Notes: a model not told the origin generated them from the sequence alone. Positions 45,122 to 55,085 are shown, numbered from the stretch's first letter. The stretch is 64,000 nucleotides of DNA from Flavobacterium sp. HBTb2-11-1 (GCF_009826975.1 NZ_WUMO01000005.1:434001-498000); one strand, 5' to 3'. Translations and numbers: made by a program.

Positions 45122-45138
45122 AGTATGTTGGCACGAAT

Positions 45139-45168
45139 TTGCTTCGCCTGTTCGCTGTCGCTCGGGTC
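45139..45168. repeat. GC-rich word repeat, second copy, in the argB-argE spacer
   Basis: TTGCTTCGCCTGTTCGCT followed by GTCGCTCGGGTC, differing at two positions from 2955-2984. The rest of the 285-base gap (45122-45406) has an ACAGATT/AATCTGT pair and the word CTTTGAGCCTTTGAACCTT, and no gene. Confidence 0.85.
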
Positions 45169-45406
45169 ACAAATTGACACTAATTCTTCTGTTAAAAATA
45201 GAAAATAATTTTAGTCACAGATTAAAAAGATTATTTTGATTTTAAATCTGTAACAAAAAAGTAATTTGCGAAAATTCGTTTAATTGGTGGCAAAAAAATA
45301 GAGCGCACAAGGTATTTTAAATAAATTTGCGCAAGTAAAAATGGTCATTGGAAAGCACTTAAAAACTTTGTTGCTTTGTCCCTTTGAGCCTTTGAACCTT
45401 AATAAA

Positions 45407-46477
45407 ATGAAAAATATAGATACGCTTACCCAAGAAGCAATTAGTTTGTTAAAAAGTCTTATTGAAACCCCTTCATTTTCAAGTGAAGAAGATCAGACGG
45501 CTCTTTTAATAGAAAATTGGTTCAATCAGAATGAAATTCCATTCAAGAGAGAAAACAACAATGTGTGGGCTTTCAACAAATATTTCGACGAAAATAAACC
45601 AACAGTTTTATTAAACTCACATCACGATACTGTACGACCAAATCAGGCATACACCAATGATCCGTTTAAAGCAATTGAAAAAGACGGAAAACTATTCGGT
45701 TTAGGAAGTAACGATGCAGGAGGCTGTTTAGTTTCGTTACTGGCAACTTTTGTATATTTCTACGAAAATCAAAATCTTTCTCACAATATTGTAATTGTGG
45801 CTTCTGCAGAAGAAGAAAGCAGTGGAAAAAATGGCTTAAACAGTGTTTTAAAACATTTGCCAGAATTAGATTGTGCAATTGTAGGTGAGCCGACTTTAAT
45901 GCAATTGGCAGTTGCTGAAAAAGGACTTTTGGTTTTAGACGTAAAAGTAAAGGGAACAGCAAGCCACGCCGCTCATCAAAACGATGATAACGCTTTATAC
46001 AAATCAATTCCGGTAATGGAATGGTTTAAAAACTATAAATTCGACAAAATCTCAGATGTTTTAGGTCCTGTAAAAATGACTGTAACTCAGATTAATGCTG
46101 GAAAACAGCATAATGTTGTGCCATCAGAATGTGATTTGGTTGTTGATATTCGCGTAACCGATCGTTATACCAATGCTGAAATTCTTGAAGTAGTCAAAGC
46201 AAATGTAAACGCAGAAGTTACGCCCAGATCTATGCATTTAAATGCTTCGTCTATTCCCATCGATCACGGTTTAGTGCTAGCAGGAATTGCTTTAGGAAGA
46301 ACAACGTATGGTTCTCCAACACTTTCAGACCAATCGGTTCTAAGTTGTCAGTCTTTGAAATTAGGGCCGGGAGAAACATTACGTTCACATTCAGCAGACG
46401 AATTTATTTTTGTAAACGAAATTGTAGAAGGAGTTGATTTGTATATTAAAATACTAACCGATTTCTTTAAATTATAA
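45407..46477 (+). CDS. argE: N-acyl-citrulline/ornithine deacylase (M20 family)
   Basis: Zinc amidohydrolase. NSHHDTVRP carries the first metal His and the catalytic Asp. GSNDAGGCLVSLLATF is the bridging Asp and ASAEEESSGKNG the general base Glu. The ending RSHSADEFIFVNEI has the last metal His. I chose ATG 45407 (356 residues), since the upstream ATG reads through spacer. Given ArgF', the substrate is probably N-acyl-citrulline, as in Xanthomonas and Bacteroides. Confidence 0.9.
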   Translation: MKNIDTLTQEAISLLKSLIETPSFSSEEDQTALLIENWFNQNEIPFKRENNNVWAFNKYFDENKPTVLLNSHHDTVRPNQAYTNDPFKAIEKDGKLFGLGSNDAGGCLVSLLATFVYFYENQNLSHNIVIVASAEEESSGKNGLNSVLKHLPELDCAIVGEPTLMQLAVAEKGLLVLDVKVKGTASHAAHQNDDNALYKSIPVMEWFKNYKFDKISDVLGPVKMTVTQINAGKQHNVVPSECDLVVDIRVTDRYTNAEILEVVKANVNAEVTPRSMHLNASSIPIDHGLVLAGIALGRTTYGSPTLSDQSVLSCQSLKLGPGETLRSHSADEFIFVNEIVEGVDLYIKILTDFFKL

Positions 46478-46489
46478 GAAAAGAAAAAC

Positions 46490-46553
46490 CGCCACGAATT
46501 CACGAATTTATATCTTCAAAGATTATCAAAAAATAATTCGTGAATTCGTGGCG
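46490..46553. repeat. argE-argH spacer, CGCCACGAATTCACGAATT palindrome, copy 2
   Basis: A perfect 19-base inverted repeat, arms 46490-46508 and 46535-46553, with a 26-base loop. It shares GCCACGAATTCAC with the element at 25733-25774. Confidence 0.92.
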
Positions 46554-46569
46554 AAAAAAAATAAAACCT

Positions 46570-47850
46570 ATGAAACTTTGGGAAAAAGGAATACCAACAG
46601 ATAAACAAATCGAGCAATTCACCGTTGGAAACGACCGTGAACTAGATTTGGTTTTGGCGAAATACGATGCTTTAGGTTCAATTGCTCATGCCAAAATGTT
46701 AGGGCAAATTGGTTTATTAACTCAAGAAGAAACAACGTCTTTAGTTGATGCTTTAAACGAAATCATTGCGGATATTGTAGTAGGTAATTTCGAAATAGAA
46801 GACAGTTTTGAAGACGTCCATTCTAAAATCGAATATCTGTTAACAGTAAAACTAGGTGATGCAGGAAAGAAAATCCATACCGCGCGTTCTCGTAACGATC
46901 AAGTTTTGGTTGATGTGCATTTGTATTTAAAAGACGAGTTAAAAGCGATAAAAGAGCAAGTAAAGACCTTGTTTGATTTGTTGATGGAATCGGCAGAAAA
47001 ACATCAAAATGTATTATTGCCAGGTTATACGCATTTACAAATCGCAATGCCTTCGTCTTTCGGAATGTGGTTTTCAGCTTACGCTGAAAGCTTGATCGAT
47101 GATATTACAATGCTGAACGCAGCTTCAAAAATTGTAGATCAGAATCCGTTAGGTTCTGCTGCGGGTTACGGAAGCTCATTTCCAATCAACAGAACATTTA
47201 CAACACAGGAATTAGGTTTTGAAACTTTAAAATATAATGCTGTCGCAGCGCAAATGAGCCGTGGAAAAGCTGAGAAAACAGTTGCTTTTGCTATGACGAG
47301 CGTTGCTGGAACGTTATCAAAATTTGCAATGGACGTTTGTTTGTATATGAGCCAAAACTTTGATTTTATTGGTCTTCCAGCGCATCTTACAACAGGTTCT
47401 AGTATTATGCCTCACAAGAAAAATCCGGATGTTTTCGAATTAATCAGAGGAAAATGCAACAAGATTCAGGCGCTTCCTTATGAAATCACTTTAATCACAA
47501 ATAATCTTCCAAGCGGGTACCACAGAGATTTACAGCTTTTGAAAGAAGGTTTATTTCCAGCAATTCAGAACTTGAAAGCTTGTTTGGATATTGCAATCTT
47601 TTCTATAAAAGATATCACGGTAAAAGATCATATTTTAGAAGATAAAAAATACGATTATTTGTTTACTGTAGATACTTTAAATGAAATGGTAGTTGCAGGA
47701 ATGCCGTTTAGAGATGCTTACAAAGCTGTTGCAGAACAATTAGAAGCTGGAACGTACCAATCTCCAAAAGCAACAAAACACACGCACGAAGGTAGTATCA
47801 ATAATTTATGCTTAGATGCGATTAAAGATAAAATGAAAGCAGCTTTTTAG
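46570..47850 (+). CDS. argH: Argininosuccinate lyase
   Basis: Cleaves argininosuccinate to arginine and fumarate. KKIHTARSRNDQVLVDVHLY, LPGYTHLQIAMPSSFGMW and the signature GSSIMPHKKNPDVFELIRGK are present. The start is ATG 46570 (426 residues); the earlier ATG at 46540 is inside the spacer palindrome and has no family support. It is the last gene of the cluster and is followed by a terminator. Confidence 0.96.
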   Translation: MKLWEKGIPTDKQIEQFTVGNDRELDLVLAKYDALGSIAHAKMLGQIGLLTQEETTSLVDALNEIIADIVVGNFEIEDSFEDVHSKIEYLLTVKLGDAGKKIHTARSRNDQVLVDVHLYLKDELKAIKEQVKTLFDLLMESAEKHQNVLLPGYTHLQIAMPSSFGMWFSAYAESLIDDITMLNAASKIVDQNPLGSAAGYGSSFPINRTFTTQELGFETLKYNAVAAQMSRGKAEKTVAFAMTSVAGTLSKFAMDVCLYMSQNFDFIGLPAHLTTGSSIMPHKKNPDVFELIRGKCNKIQALPYEITLITNNLPSGYHRDLQLLKEGLFPAIQNLKACLDIAIFSIKDITVKDHILEDKKYDYLFTVDTLNEMVVAGMPFRDAYKAVAEQLEAGTYQSPKATKHTHEGSINNLCLDAIKDKMKAAF

Positions 47851-47885
47851 TTTTGTTAAATGTGAAAAGTAAGCTATAAAATGTA

Positions 47886-47918
47886 GAAAGGTCATTGATT
47901 TGTTTCAATGACCTTTTG
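47886..47918 (+). terminator. Terminator of the arginine cluster
   Basis: AAAGGTCATTG and CAATGACCTTT form an 11-base stem followed by T-rich sequence. Confidence 0.85.
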
Positions 47919-47931
47919 CTTTATAAAAGAA

Positions 47932-49251
47932 TTAGTTTTTTACTAATTTAAATGTTTTGCTTCGATTGTCTATTTGTACTTTACAGACATAAATGCCTTT
48001 TGCAAGATTTCCGACGTTTAATTCTAATTTTTCGTCAGGAGAAACGTTTTTGGAATGCGAATATACTTTTGAACCATTTGAAGAAAACAAATTTACTTCA
48101 GCTAAACCATTATCGGAACTTGAAAAATCAATATTCAAAAGACGGTTTATAACTGATGGATAATACTTCAAATCCAGATTATTTGCATTGTTGTCATTAA
48201 GGCCTAAATTATTGCAGCTTGTAGAAAGAACGCCTTGAGGAGTAACCTGAAGTGTTGCTCCGGCTCCGCATGAAGCATTTGAAATATAGCCCGCAACATT
48301 CGCGATTGGCAGAACGCTATAAGGGTAAGAAGGTTTTGTAACTGCAGTTCCTGAATTTGCAGGAGCATTTAAGCAATCTGTAAAAGCAATTCCGATTGTT
48401 CCGCCATCAGTGCTTATATAATTTTTAAAAGCTGTTCCTATTTTAGCAAAATCAGTTCCTTCAACATAGCAAGTTGTATTGTTGCTTCCGCCACCTAAGC
48501 CAATGGCAAGCGAACCAGAAACAGAAGTGTTATAATAGCAGTTTAAGATATGAAGCTCAGCATTTCTTGCCCTTGGCATTCTTTCTTTACAGCCTTCAGC
48601 CCAATAGCAATTTTTAAAAGTAATACTGTAATGGGCATCAGATGGTGCGTCAGTTTTAGAAGAACCAATCAAATCAGAAAAGCGATGATCATCGGCTCCG
48701 CCAGAACCTCCAGCTTTTGGAGCTTTTAAATAGGTAAATTTACACCAAGAAACGGTTACGTTATCTGCTGCGCCTTTATTGTCAAAATTCCCGTCCATTC
48801 CGTCTTGAAATTCGCAATGATCAACCCAGAGATTAGTAGCTTCTGAAGTAAGATTATCGCGTCCGTCTACATCGTATGCACCAGGGCCTTCAAAAATTAA
48901 ATTTCGAATAATAATGTTGTTTGAACCAGGTTTTAAACTTAAAATCCCTGAGCCAGCAACCGTTTGATCCAGATTTACTAATCGTGCGCCCGGAAGTCCA
49001 ATTATGGTCTTATCATTCACTAGTAAACTTGTATAAGTGCAATTTATAGTTCCCGAAACTAGAATAACTTGCGGAGTACTTAGTTTTAGTTTTGCAGTCA
49101 AATCAGCTGGAGTAGTAACTGTAACAGGAGTTGCACTTCCGCCGCCAGTTGCAGAAGCTCCAAAACCTTCTGGGGTGCTCATGAAATAATTTTGAGCAAA
49201 CAGAAAGGAACAAGGCAGAAACAATGCTAATAAAATAAGTTTTGCTTTCAT
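47932..49251 (-). CDS. Secreted pectate lyase (PL1-like) with T9SS sorting domain
   Basis: A 439-residue secreted enzyme for pectin breakdown: signal peptide ending FLFAQ and a parallel beta-helix (about 40-340). Calcium and catalytic residues lie in NLWVDHCEFQDGMDGNFDNK and in CKERMPRARNAELH, whose Arg is the likely base. The C-terminal 70 residues (YYPSVINRLLNIDFSSSDNG, LAKGIYVCKVQIDNRSKTFK) are a type-A sorting domain for type IX secretion. PorD-like protein at 7785 belongs to the same export system. Confidence 0.92.
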   Translation of the reverse strand: MKAKLILLALFLPCSFLFAQNYFMSTPEGFGASATGGGSATPVTVTTPADLTAKLKLSTPQVILVSGTINCTYTSLLVNDKTIIGLPGARLVNLDQTVAGSGILSLKPGSNNIIIRNLIFEGPGAYDVDGRDNLTSEATNLWVDHCEFQDGMDGNFDNKGAADNVTVSWCKFTYLKAPKAGGSGGADDHRFSDLIGSSKTDAPSDAHYSITFKNCYWAEGCKERMPRARNAELHILNCYYNTSVSGSLAIGLGGGSNNTTCYVEGTDFAKIGTAFKNYISTDGGTIGIAFTDCLNAPANSGTAVTKPSYPYSVLPIANVAGYISNASCGAGATLQVTPQGVLSTSCNNLGLNDNNANNLDLKYYPSVINRLLNIDFSSSDNGLAEVNLFSSNGSKVYSHSKNVSPDEKLELNVGNLAKGIYVCKVQIDNRSKTFKLVKN

Positions 49252-49287
49252 TTTTAAGTATTGGTTTTTTGTGGTTTAATAGTTAAA

Positions 49288-49330
49288 TGTAATCGATTGC
49301 ACAAATGTAAAAGAATTAAAATAATTTCAA
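49288..49330 (-). promoter_or_regulatory. Pectate lyase promoter with LacI-type operator
   Basis: On the minus strand, TTG (49328-49330), an 18-base spacer and TACATTTG (49302-49309) are followed directly by the 14-base near-palindrome TGCAATCGATTACA (49288-49301). That matches the TGnAAnCGnTTnCA style of LacI-family operators and covers the expected start point, consistent with repression until the substrate is present. Confidence 0.65.
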
Positions 49331-49512
49331 ATTAATTTATTAATTTTTTGTGTTTTAAAGGTTTGATTTTTAAAATTATAAATGTTGTTTTTACGTTTAT
49401 AATATTCAAATAAACTGTAGATATGTTTATAAAAAACAGTAAAGGTTATTATGTAAAAGCAGAAAATTCATGCTAAATACATATATTTGATGTGACAGTT
49501 TAAAACGTACCA

Positions 49513-50514
49513 ATGGAAAAATTTAAAGATCAGTCTGCTCTCCATCTTTTTGAGAAAGGCTTAATTACTGAAAATCAGTTTGAAGAAGTTAAAACCTATA
49601 GAAGCCTAAAAATCTTTTCATTAAACGCGGAATTAAAATTGTTCCTTTATTTATCAGTATTGCTGTTTACTTCAGGAATTGGAATTTTGATTTATGAAAA
49701 TATTGATACCATCGGGCATATTGCCATTCTATCATTGCTTTTAATTGTGATTGCAGTTTGCTTTTTTTATTGTTTCAAACATTCCAAAGGTTTTCAGAAA
49801 TCAGAAACAACATTTGAACATCCTGTTTTAGAATATCTGGTTTTGGCGGGAAATATTCTAACCTGTATTTTCATTGGGTATCTCCAATTTCAATATAAAC
49901 CCTTTGGAGAGCATTACGGTTTGGCTACTTTAGTACCAACCATTGTTAGTTTCTTTTGCGCATATTATTTTGATAATCGAAGTGTTTTAACTATTGCAAT
50001 TACTGGTTTGGCGGCTTATGTGGGACTTTCAGTTACACCACAAGATATATTTAATGACAGTAATAATTTGTATGCAAGCCAAAGTTTAAGCTATTCAGCA
50101 GTAATGTTAGGAGTTTTATTGGTTTTATGGACAATCTATAGCCAGCGAATTTCACTCAAAGCTCATTTTGGTTTGGTTTTTCTCACTTTTGCGCTACACA
50201 TTGTAAGCATCGCGGCAATTAGTAATTTAACTGGTTATGATACTTTAACTTGGATACTATTTGCTCTAATTTTAGCTGGTTCAACGTATTATTTTTATAA
50301 AGCCAGTTATCAGTATAAAGCCATGTCTCTATATGTATTTATGATTGTTTACGCTTATATCGGCGGAAACATTGTTTTGTTCAGAATTTTTGAAAATGTT
50401 GATTTCTCTGATATTTGGGAATTACTTATTTTCTTGTTGCCAGCTTACTTTGTTGGTTCGATTATTATGTTTATTAAATTGATTAAAAACTTCCATAAAG
50501 AAATCGCAGAATGA
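49513..50514 (+). CDS. DUF2157-type membrane protein, first of pair
   Basis: A 333-residue protein with a soluble N terminus (residues 1-45) and about ten membrane helices. N-terminal segment LHLFEKGLITENQFEEV fits DUF2157. It overlaps the next gene by four bases (ATGA), so the two should be translated together. Function unknown. Confidence 0.8.
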   Translation: MEKFKDQSALHLFEKGLITENQFEEVKTYRSLKIFSLNAELKLFLYLSVLLFTSGIGILIYENIDTIGHIAILSLLLIVIAVCFFYCFKHSKGFQKSETTFEHPVLEYLVLAGNILTCIFIGYLQFQYKPFGEHYGLATLVPTIVSFFCAYYFDNRSVLTIAITGLAAYVGLSVTPQDIFNDSNNLYASQSLSYSAVMLGVLLVLWTIYSQRISLKAHFGLVFLTFALHIVSIAAISNLTGYDTLTWILFALILAGSTYYFYKASYQYKAMSLYVFMIVYAYIGGNIVLFRIFENVDFSDIWELLIFLLPAYFVGSIIMFIKLIKNFHKEIAE

Positions 50515-51677
50515 TAGTATACAACAAACAATTATTGGATAATGAGGTTTTAACGGATGAAGCGGATGCTTTGTACAAAGGAGGTTTTATCAGTAAAGAA
50601 CAGAAGAAATTTATAGAAAAAGAACTTCCAGTTTTAAAAAGCCAGAAAAATATCCTTGTTAGAATAGGTTTCTTTTTGCTTGGCTGTTTATTATTTGGTT
50701 CAATTTGTGGAGCAATTTCTTTGTTTGGGCTAAGCGCTGAGAATACATTTTTTAAAATCTGCTGTTATATTTTTGCTGTAGTTGGATTTGCAGGAGTAGA
50801 ATTGCTTGCAAATCAGGGGTATCATAATCACGGTTTAGACGATGCTTTTATTTTGAATGCGCTTTTATGCTTAGGAGCAGCAATAGGAATAACAACGGAA
50901 GGTTACGAAATGGTAATTGCTTTTTTTGTAGCAGTTGGAGCGCTTTTTATCTTTCTAAGGTATTTGCATGTAATTTCAATGCTTGTGTTCTGCCTTTCTG
51001 CAACGGCATTTTTGTTTTTTGGAATGTTTGAATTTGGAGATATCGGAAAAGCTATTTTACCATTTACAGCAATGATTTTTGCAGGAGTTTTTTACTTTTT
51101 GACGAAAAAAATGATGAATCGTCTGAACGAAAGGTATTATTACAACGGACTATTATTGGCAAATAGTTTTTGTCTAGTTTTATTTTATCTTTCTTGTAAT
51201 TACTTGGTTGTTAGAGAACTTTCAGCAGAGCTTTTAGGAACAGAAGTAAAACCTGGAATAGATATTCCGTTTGCATTTTTCTTTTATGCTTTCACTTTTA
51301 TAGTTCCAGTACTTTATTTGGTTCAGGCTTTAAAAACGAAAGACAGATTAATGCTTTGGATTAGCTTTTTAGCTATAGGATTTTCAATTTATACGATTCG
51401 ATTTTATCATTCGGTTTTACCGATTGAGGTTGCGCTTACACTTGGCGGTATAGTTTTATTCGGAATTGCTTATTTTTCAATTAGAAATTTAAAAGAAAAA
51501 GAAAGCGGTCTGACTTTTAAACCAGATAGAATCAATCATTCAGATAGCTTATTAAATGCAGAAGCTTTAGTTGTAGCTTCAACTTTCGGTATGAAACCAG
51601 AAGTAAAGCCGCAAGCTTCTCCAATGGAGTTTGGAGGAGGAGGTTTCAGTGGAGGCGGATCTGATGGAAGTTTTTAA
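50511..51677 (+). CDS. DUF2157/DUF4401-type membrane protein, second of pair
   Basis: A 388-residue membrane protein with about ten helices. Its N terminus ALYKGGFISKEQKKFIEKEL resembles that of its partner, and it ends in a Gly/Ser-rich tail, EFGGGGFSGGGSDGSF. ATGA overlap with the upstream gene suggests a complex of the two. Function unknown. Confidence 0.8.
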   Translation: MIVYNKQLLDNEVLTDEADALYKGGFISKEQKKFIEKELPVLKSQKNILVRIGFFLLGCLLFGSICGAISLFGLSAENTFFKICCYIFAVVGFAGVELLANQGYHNHGLDDAFILNALLCLGAAIGITTEGYEMVIAFFVAVGALFIFLRYLHVISMLVFCLSATAFLFFGMFEFGDIGKAILPFTAMIFAGVFYFLTKKMMNRLNERYYYNGLLLANSFCLVLFYLSCNYLVVRELSAELLGTEVKPGIDIPFAFFFYAFTFIVPVLYLVQALKTKDRLMLWISFLAIGFSIYTIRFYHSVLPIEVALTLGGIVLFGIAYFSIRNLKEKESGLTFKPDRINHSDSLLNAEALVVASTFGMKPEVKPQASPMEFGGGGFSGGGSDGSF

Positions 51678-51681
51678 GTTT

Positions 51682-51860
51682 AATTATGAGTTGTGAATTA
51701 TGAATTATGAGTTGAGCGCTAATTTGAATTAAAATTGGACTTGGCGTAAAAATCTAAAAACCTGGAATTATACAAATAATATCAGGTTTTTAGATTTTAA
51801 AATTTGTTGTATTCTAAGTTAAGTAATTAACTCATAATTCATAATTCACAACTCATAATT
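51682..51860. repeat. Nested perfect inverted repeats (32 bases outside, 16 bases inside)
   Basis: Outer arms 51682-51713 and 51829-51860 are exact complements made of ATTATGAGTTGTGAATTATG words. The inner arms AAAATCTAAAAACCTG (51749-51764) and 51783-51798 form a perfect 16-base stem that may act as a bidirectional terminator for the convergent genes on each side. Confidence 0.93.
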
Positions 51861-51866
51861 TATAAC

Positions 51867-52256
51867 TTAGATCTTACTTTTTAACGCTTCAGCATCAATA
51901 TTGCTGTGCGAAACATCGTAAACTGCTTTTCCGTTTTTGATTAAAATCAATTGAGGAGATTCGTGATAAACGCCAAATCTGCTGGCGATTTCATTTGAAA
52001 TATCTCTGTGTGCGATTAAATCTAAAAAATACGCATCAACCACACCTTCAAGATCAAATTCTCTTTCAAATTGCTTTAAAGCCATACGGCTAATGCTGCA
52101 TCTTGTGCTATGCTTGAAAATTACAACTGGTCTTTCTTGAGAAATGGCTTCAATTTCCATTAATTGAAGCATATCGGTTAATTCTGTCCAGTTTACTTTA
52201 CTTTTTGCGGCTTCTGAGTTCTCTGAACTTCCGAAGATTGAATTAAAAAAACTCAT
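51867..52256 (-). CDS. ytxJ: Bacillithiol-system redox protein YtxJ
   Basis: A 129-residue thioredoxin-fold protein of the monothiol YtxJ family, linked to bacillithiol redox systems. The single active-site Cys lies in VVIFKHSTRCSISRMALKQF, and the cis-Pro region is ESPQLILIKNGKAV. Cytoplasmic. The presence of YtxJ implies bacillithiol in this organism, whose synthesis genes are outside the window. Confidence 0.93.
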   Translation of the reverse strand: MSFFNSIFGSSENSEAAKSKVNWTELTDMLQLMEIEAISQERPVVIFKHSTRCSISRMALKQFEREFDLEGVVDAYFLDLIAHRDISNEIASRFGVYHESPQLILIKNGKAVYDVSHSNIDAEALKSKI

Positions 52257-52462
52257 ATTTGGCTTGTTTTATGACTTTTTGACGCGTTAAATCGAGAAAA
52301 ATTTGATTTAAACTGTCTTTTTGTCTGTTTTTATGCTATGGAATATAATTTGTCTGTTTCAATGCAAAGTTAAATTATTTGAGTTAAAAAAGTACCTCAA
52401 TAAATCGTAACTTTAATCTTATAAAATGTCAAACAAATAAAATCAATCAAAAACGTAAAAAT

Positions 52463-55060
52463 ATGAATATAAATAAGTTTACTATTAAATCGCAAGAAGC
52501 CATTCAGCTGTCTCAGCAGTTAGCACAGCGAAATGGCCAACAGCAAATTGAAAATGAACACATTTTCAAAGCTATTTTTGAAGTTGATGAAAACGTGGCA
52601 CCATTTATCTTGAAAAAACTAAATGTAAATGTGCCTTTGTTTTTACAAATTTTAGACAGTACAATTCAGAGTTTTCCAAAAGTTTCTGGAGGAGATGTAA
52701 TGCTTTCCAGAGATGCTAATAAAGCTTTGAATGAAGCTGAAATTATCGCACAAAAAATGAACGACGAATACGTTTCGATCGAGCATTTAATTTTAGCCAT
52801 TTTTGACTCAAAAAGTAAAGTTTCTCAGATTTTAAAAGATCAGGGAGTTACAGGAAAGGGTCTTAAAGCTGCTATTGAAGAATTAAGAAAAGGCGAAAGA
52901 GTAACTTCAGCTTCGGCAGAAGAAACCTATAATTCGCTAAATAAATATGCTAAAAATTTAAACGAATTAGCTCGTACAGGAAAACTAGATCCAGTTATTG
53001 GACGTGACGAAGAAATTCGTCGTGTATTGCAGATTTTGACTCGTAGAACCAAAAACAACCCTATGCTTATTGGTGAGCCTGGAGTTGGTAAAACTGCGAT
53101 TGCAGAAGGATTAGCGCACAGAATTGTGGATGGTGACGTTCCTGAAAACTTAAAAGAAAAAATCGTTTTCTCATTAGATATGGGAGCTTTGATTGCCGGA
53201 GCGAAATACAAAGGAGAATTCGAAGAACGTTTAAAATCGGTTGTAAAAGAAGTTACAGCTGCAGAAGGTGACATCGTGTTGTTTATCGATGAGATTCATA
53301 CGCTTGTTGGAGCGGGTGGAGGTGAAGGTGCGATGGACGCGGCAAACATCTTAAAACCAGCTTTAGCACGTGGAGAATTAAGAGCAATTGGAGCTACGAC
53401 TTTAGATGAATATCAAAAATATTTTGAAAAAGATAAAGCGCTTGAAAGACGTTTCCAAAAAGTATTAATCGATGAACCTGATACTGAAAGCGCGATTTCA
53501 ATTCTTCGTGGAATCAAAGAAAAATACGAAACGCACCATAAAGTTCAGATTAAAGATGAAGCAATTATTGCGGCAGTTGAGCTTTCGCAAAGATATATTA
53601 CGAATCGTTTCTTGCCAGATAAAGCGATCGACTTAATGGACGAAGCGGCTTCTAAATTGCGTATGGAAATCAATTCGAAACCAGAAGAATTAGATGTTTT
53701 GGATCGTAAAATCATGCAGTTGGAAATCGAAATTGAAGCCATTAAGCGTGAAAAAGAAGAAAGCAAACTGAAAATTTTAGGTATGGAATTGGCCAACCTG
53801 AAAGAAGAACGCAACGAAATCTATGCAAAATGGAAACAGGAAAAAGATATCGTTGACGGAATTCAGGCTGTAAAACACGAAATTGAAGACTTTAAATACG
53901 AAGCAGAACGTGCAGAACGTGACGGAGATTACGGAAAAGTAGCTGAAATTCGTTACGGAAAAATAAAAGAAGCACAGGAACGCCAAGAAACATTGCAGAA
54001 ACAATTGCTTGAATTCCAATCTGGAAATTCTTTAATCAAAGAAGAAGTTACCAGAGAAGATATAGCGGAAGTTGTAGCAAAATGGACAGGAATTCCGGTA
54101 ACCAAGATGCTTCAGACAGAAAGAGAAAAACTATTGCATCTTGAAGATGAATTGCACAAGCGTGTAGTAGGACAGGAAGAAGCGATAGAAGCCGTGAGTG
54201 ATGCTGTTCGTAGAAGCCGTGCCGGTTTGCAGGATATGAAAAAACCCGTGGGATCATTCTTATTCTTAGGAACAACTGGAGTGGGTAAAACAGAGCTGGC
54301 AAAAGCTTTGGCCGAATACCTTTTTGATGATGAAAATGCAATGACTCGTATCGATATGAGTGAGTATCAAGAACGCCACAGTGTGAGCCGTTTGGTTGGT
54401 GCGCCTCCAGGATACGTAGGTTACGATGAAGGAGGTCAGCTGACAGAAGCCGTTCGTAGAAAGCCATATTCTGTTGTATTGTTGGATGAGATCGAAAAAG
54501 CGCATCCAGATACGTTCAATATTTTATTGCAGGTTCTAGATGAAGGACGTTTGACAGATAACAAAGGACGTCTGGCTGATTTTAGAAATACGATTATCAT
54601 TATGACCTCAAATATGGGAAGTAATATTATTCAGGAGAAATTTGAAAACCTAAAAGGAAGTGTTGAAGCAGCAACAGAAGTAGCTAAAAACGAAGTTTTA
54701 GGATTGTTAAAACAAACTGTTCGTCCTGAGTTTATCAACCGTATTGACGAGATTGTAATGTTTACACCGCTTACGGTAGAAAATATCTCGAGAATTGTGA
54801 GTTTACAATTAAAGAGCGTGACCAAAATGCTGGCTATGCAAGGCATTACAATGGATGCTACTCCAGAGGCTATTGGGTATTTGGCAGACAAAGGTTACGA
54901 TCCACATTTTGGAGCTCGACCAGTGAAACGTGTGGTTCAGCGTGAAGTTTTAAATCAATTGTCAAAAGAAATTTTGGCAGGAAATATTACAACAGACAGC
55001 ATCATTTTATTAGATGCTTTCGACGGCAAATTGGTTTTTAGAAACCAGACAGTTAAATAA
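52463..55060 (+). CDS. clpB: ATP-dependent disaggregase ClpB
   Basis: Heat-shock AAA+ chaperone that rescues aggregated proteins with DnaK. Order: Clp N domain ([15 protein letters not shown]), first Walker [17 protein letters not shown], the long coiled-coil middle domain (about 405-530), and second Walker [21 protein letters not shown]. The sensor-2 region [13 protein letters not shown] is near the end. At 865 residues it is full length. Confidence 0.98.
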   Translation: MNINKFTIKSQEAIQLSQQLAQRNGQQQIENEHIFKAIFEVDENVAPFILKKLNVNVPLFLQILDSTIQSFPKVSGGDVMLSRDANKALNEAEIIAQKMNDEYVSIEHLILAIFDSKSKVSQILKDQGVTGKGLKAAIEELRKGERVTSASAEETYNSLNKYAKNLNELARTGKLDPVIGRDEEIRRVLQILTRRTKNNPMLIGEPGVGKTAIAEGLAHRIVDGDVPENLKEKIVFSLDMGALIAGAKYKGEFEERLKSVVKEVTAAEGDIVLFIDEIHTLVGAGGGEGAMDAANILKPALARGELRAIGATTLDEYQKYFEKDKALERRFQKVLIDEPDTESAISILRGIKEKYETHHKVQIKDEAIIAAVELSQRYITNRFLPDKAIDLMDEAASKLRMEINSKPEELDVLDRKIMQLEIEIEAIKREKEESKLKILGMELANLKEERNEIYAKWKQEKDIVDGIQAVKHEIEDFKYEAERAERDGDYGKVAEIRYGKIKEAQERQETLQKQLLEFQSGNSLIKEEVTREDIAEVVAKWTGIPVTKMLQTEREKLLHLEDELHKRVVGQEEAIEAVSDAVRRSRAGLQDMKKPVGSFLFLGTTGVGKTELAKALAEYLFDDENAMTRIDMSEYQERHSVSRLVGAPPGYVGYDEGGQLTEAVRRKPYSVVLLDEIEKAHPDTFNILLQVLDEGRLTDNKGRLADFRNTIIIMTSNMGSNIIQEKFENLKGSVEAATEVAKNEVLGLLKQTVRPEFINRIDEIVMFTPLTVENISRIVSLQLKSVTKMLAMQGITMDATPEAIGYLADKGYDPHFGARPVKRVVQREVLNQLSKEILAGNITTDSIILLDAFDGKLVFRNQTVK

Positions 55061-55085
55061 TTATTTTTGTTTAGTTAATCTTGAA

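Noticed and set aside
46540..46569. Ten-codon extension of argH
   Set aside because: It is read from the spacer palindrome; MKLWEKG is the expected start.
54048..54505. Antisense ORFs inside clpB
   Set aside because: Shadows of a highly conserved coding region; composition and lack of motifs show no gene.
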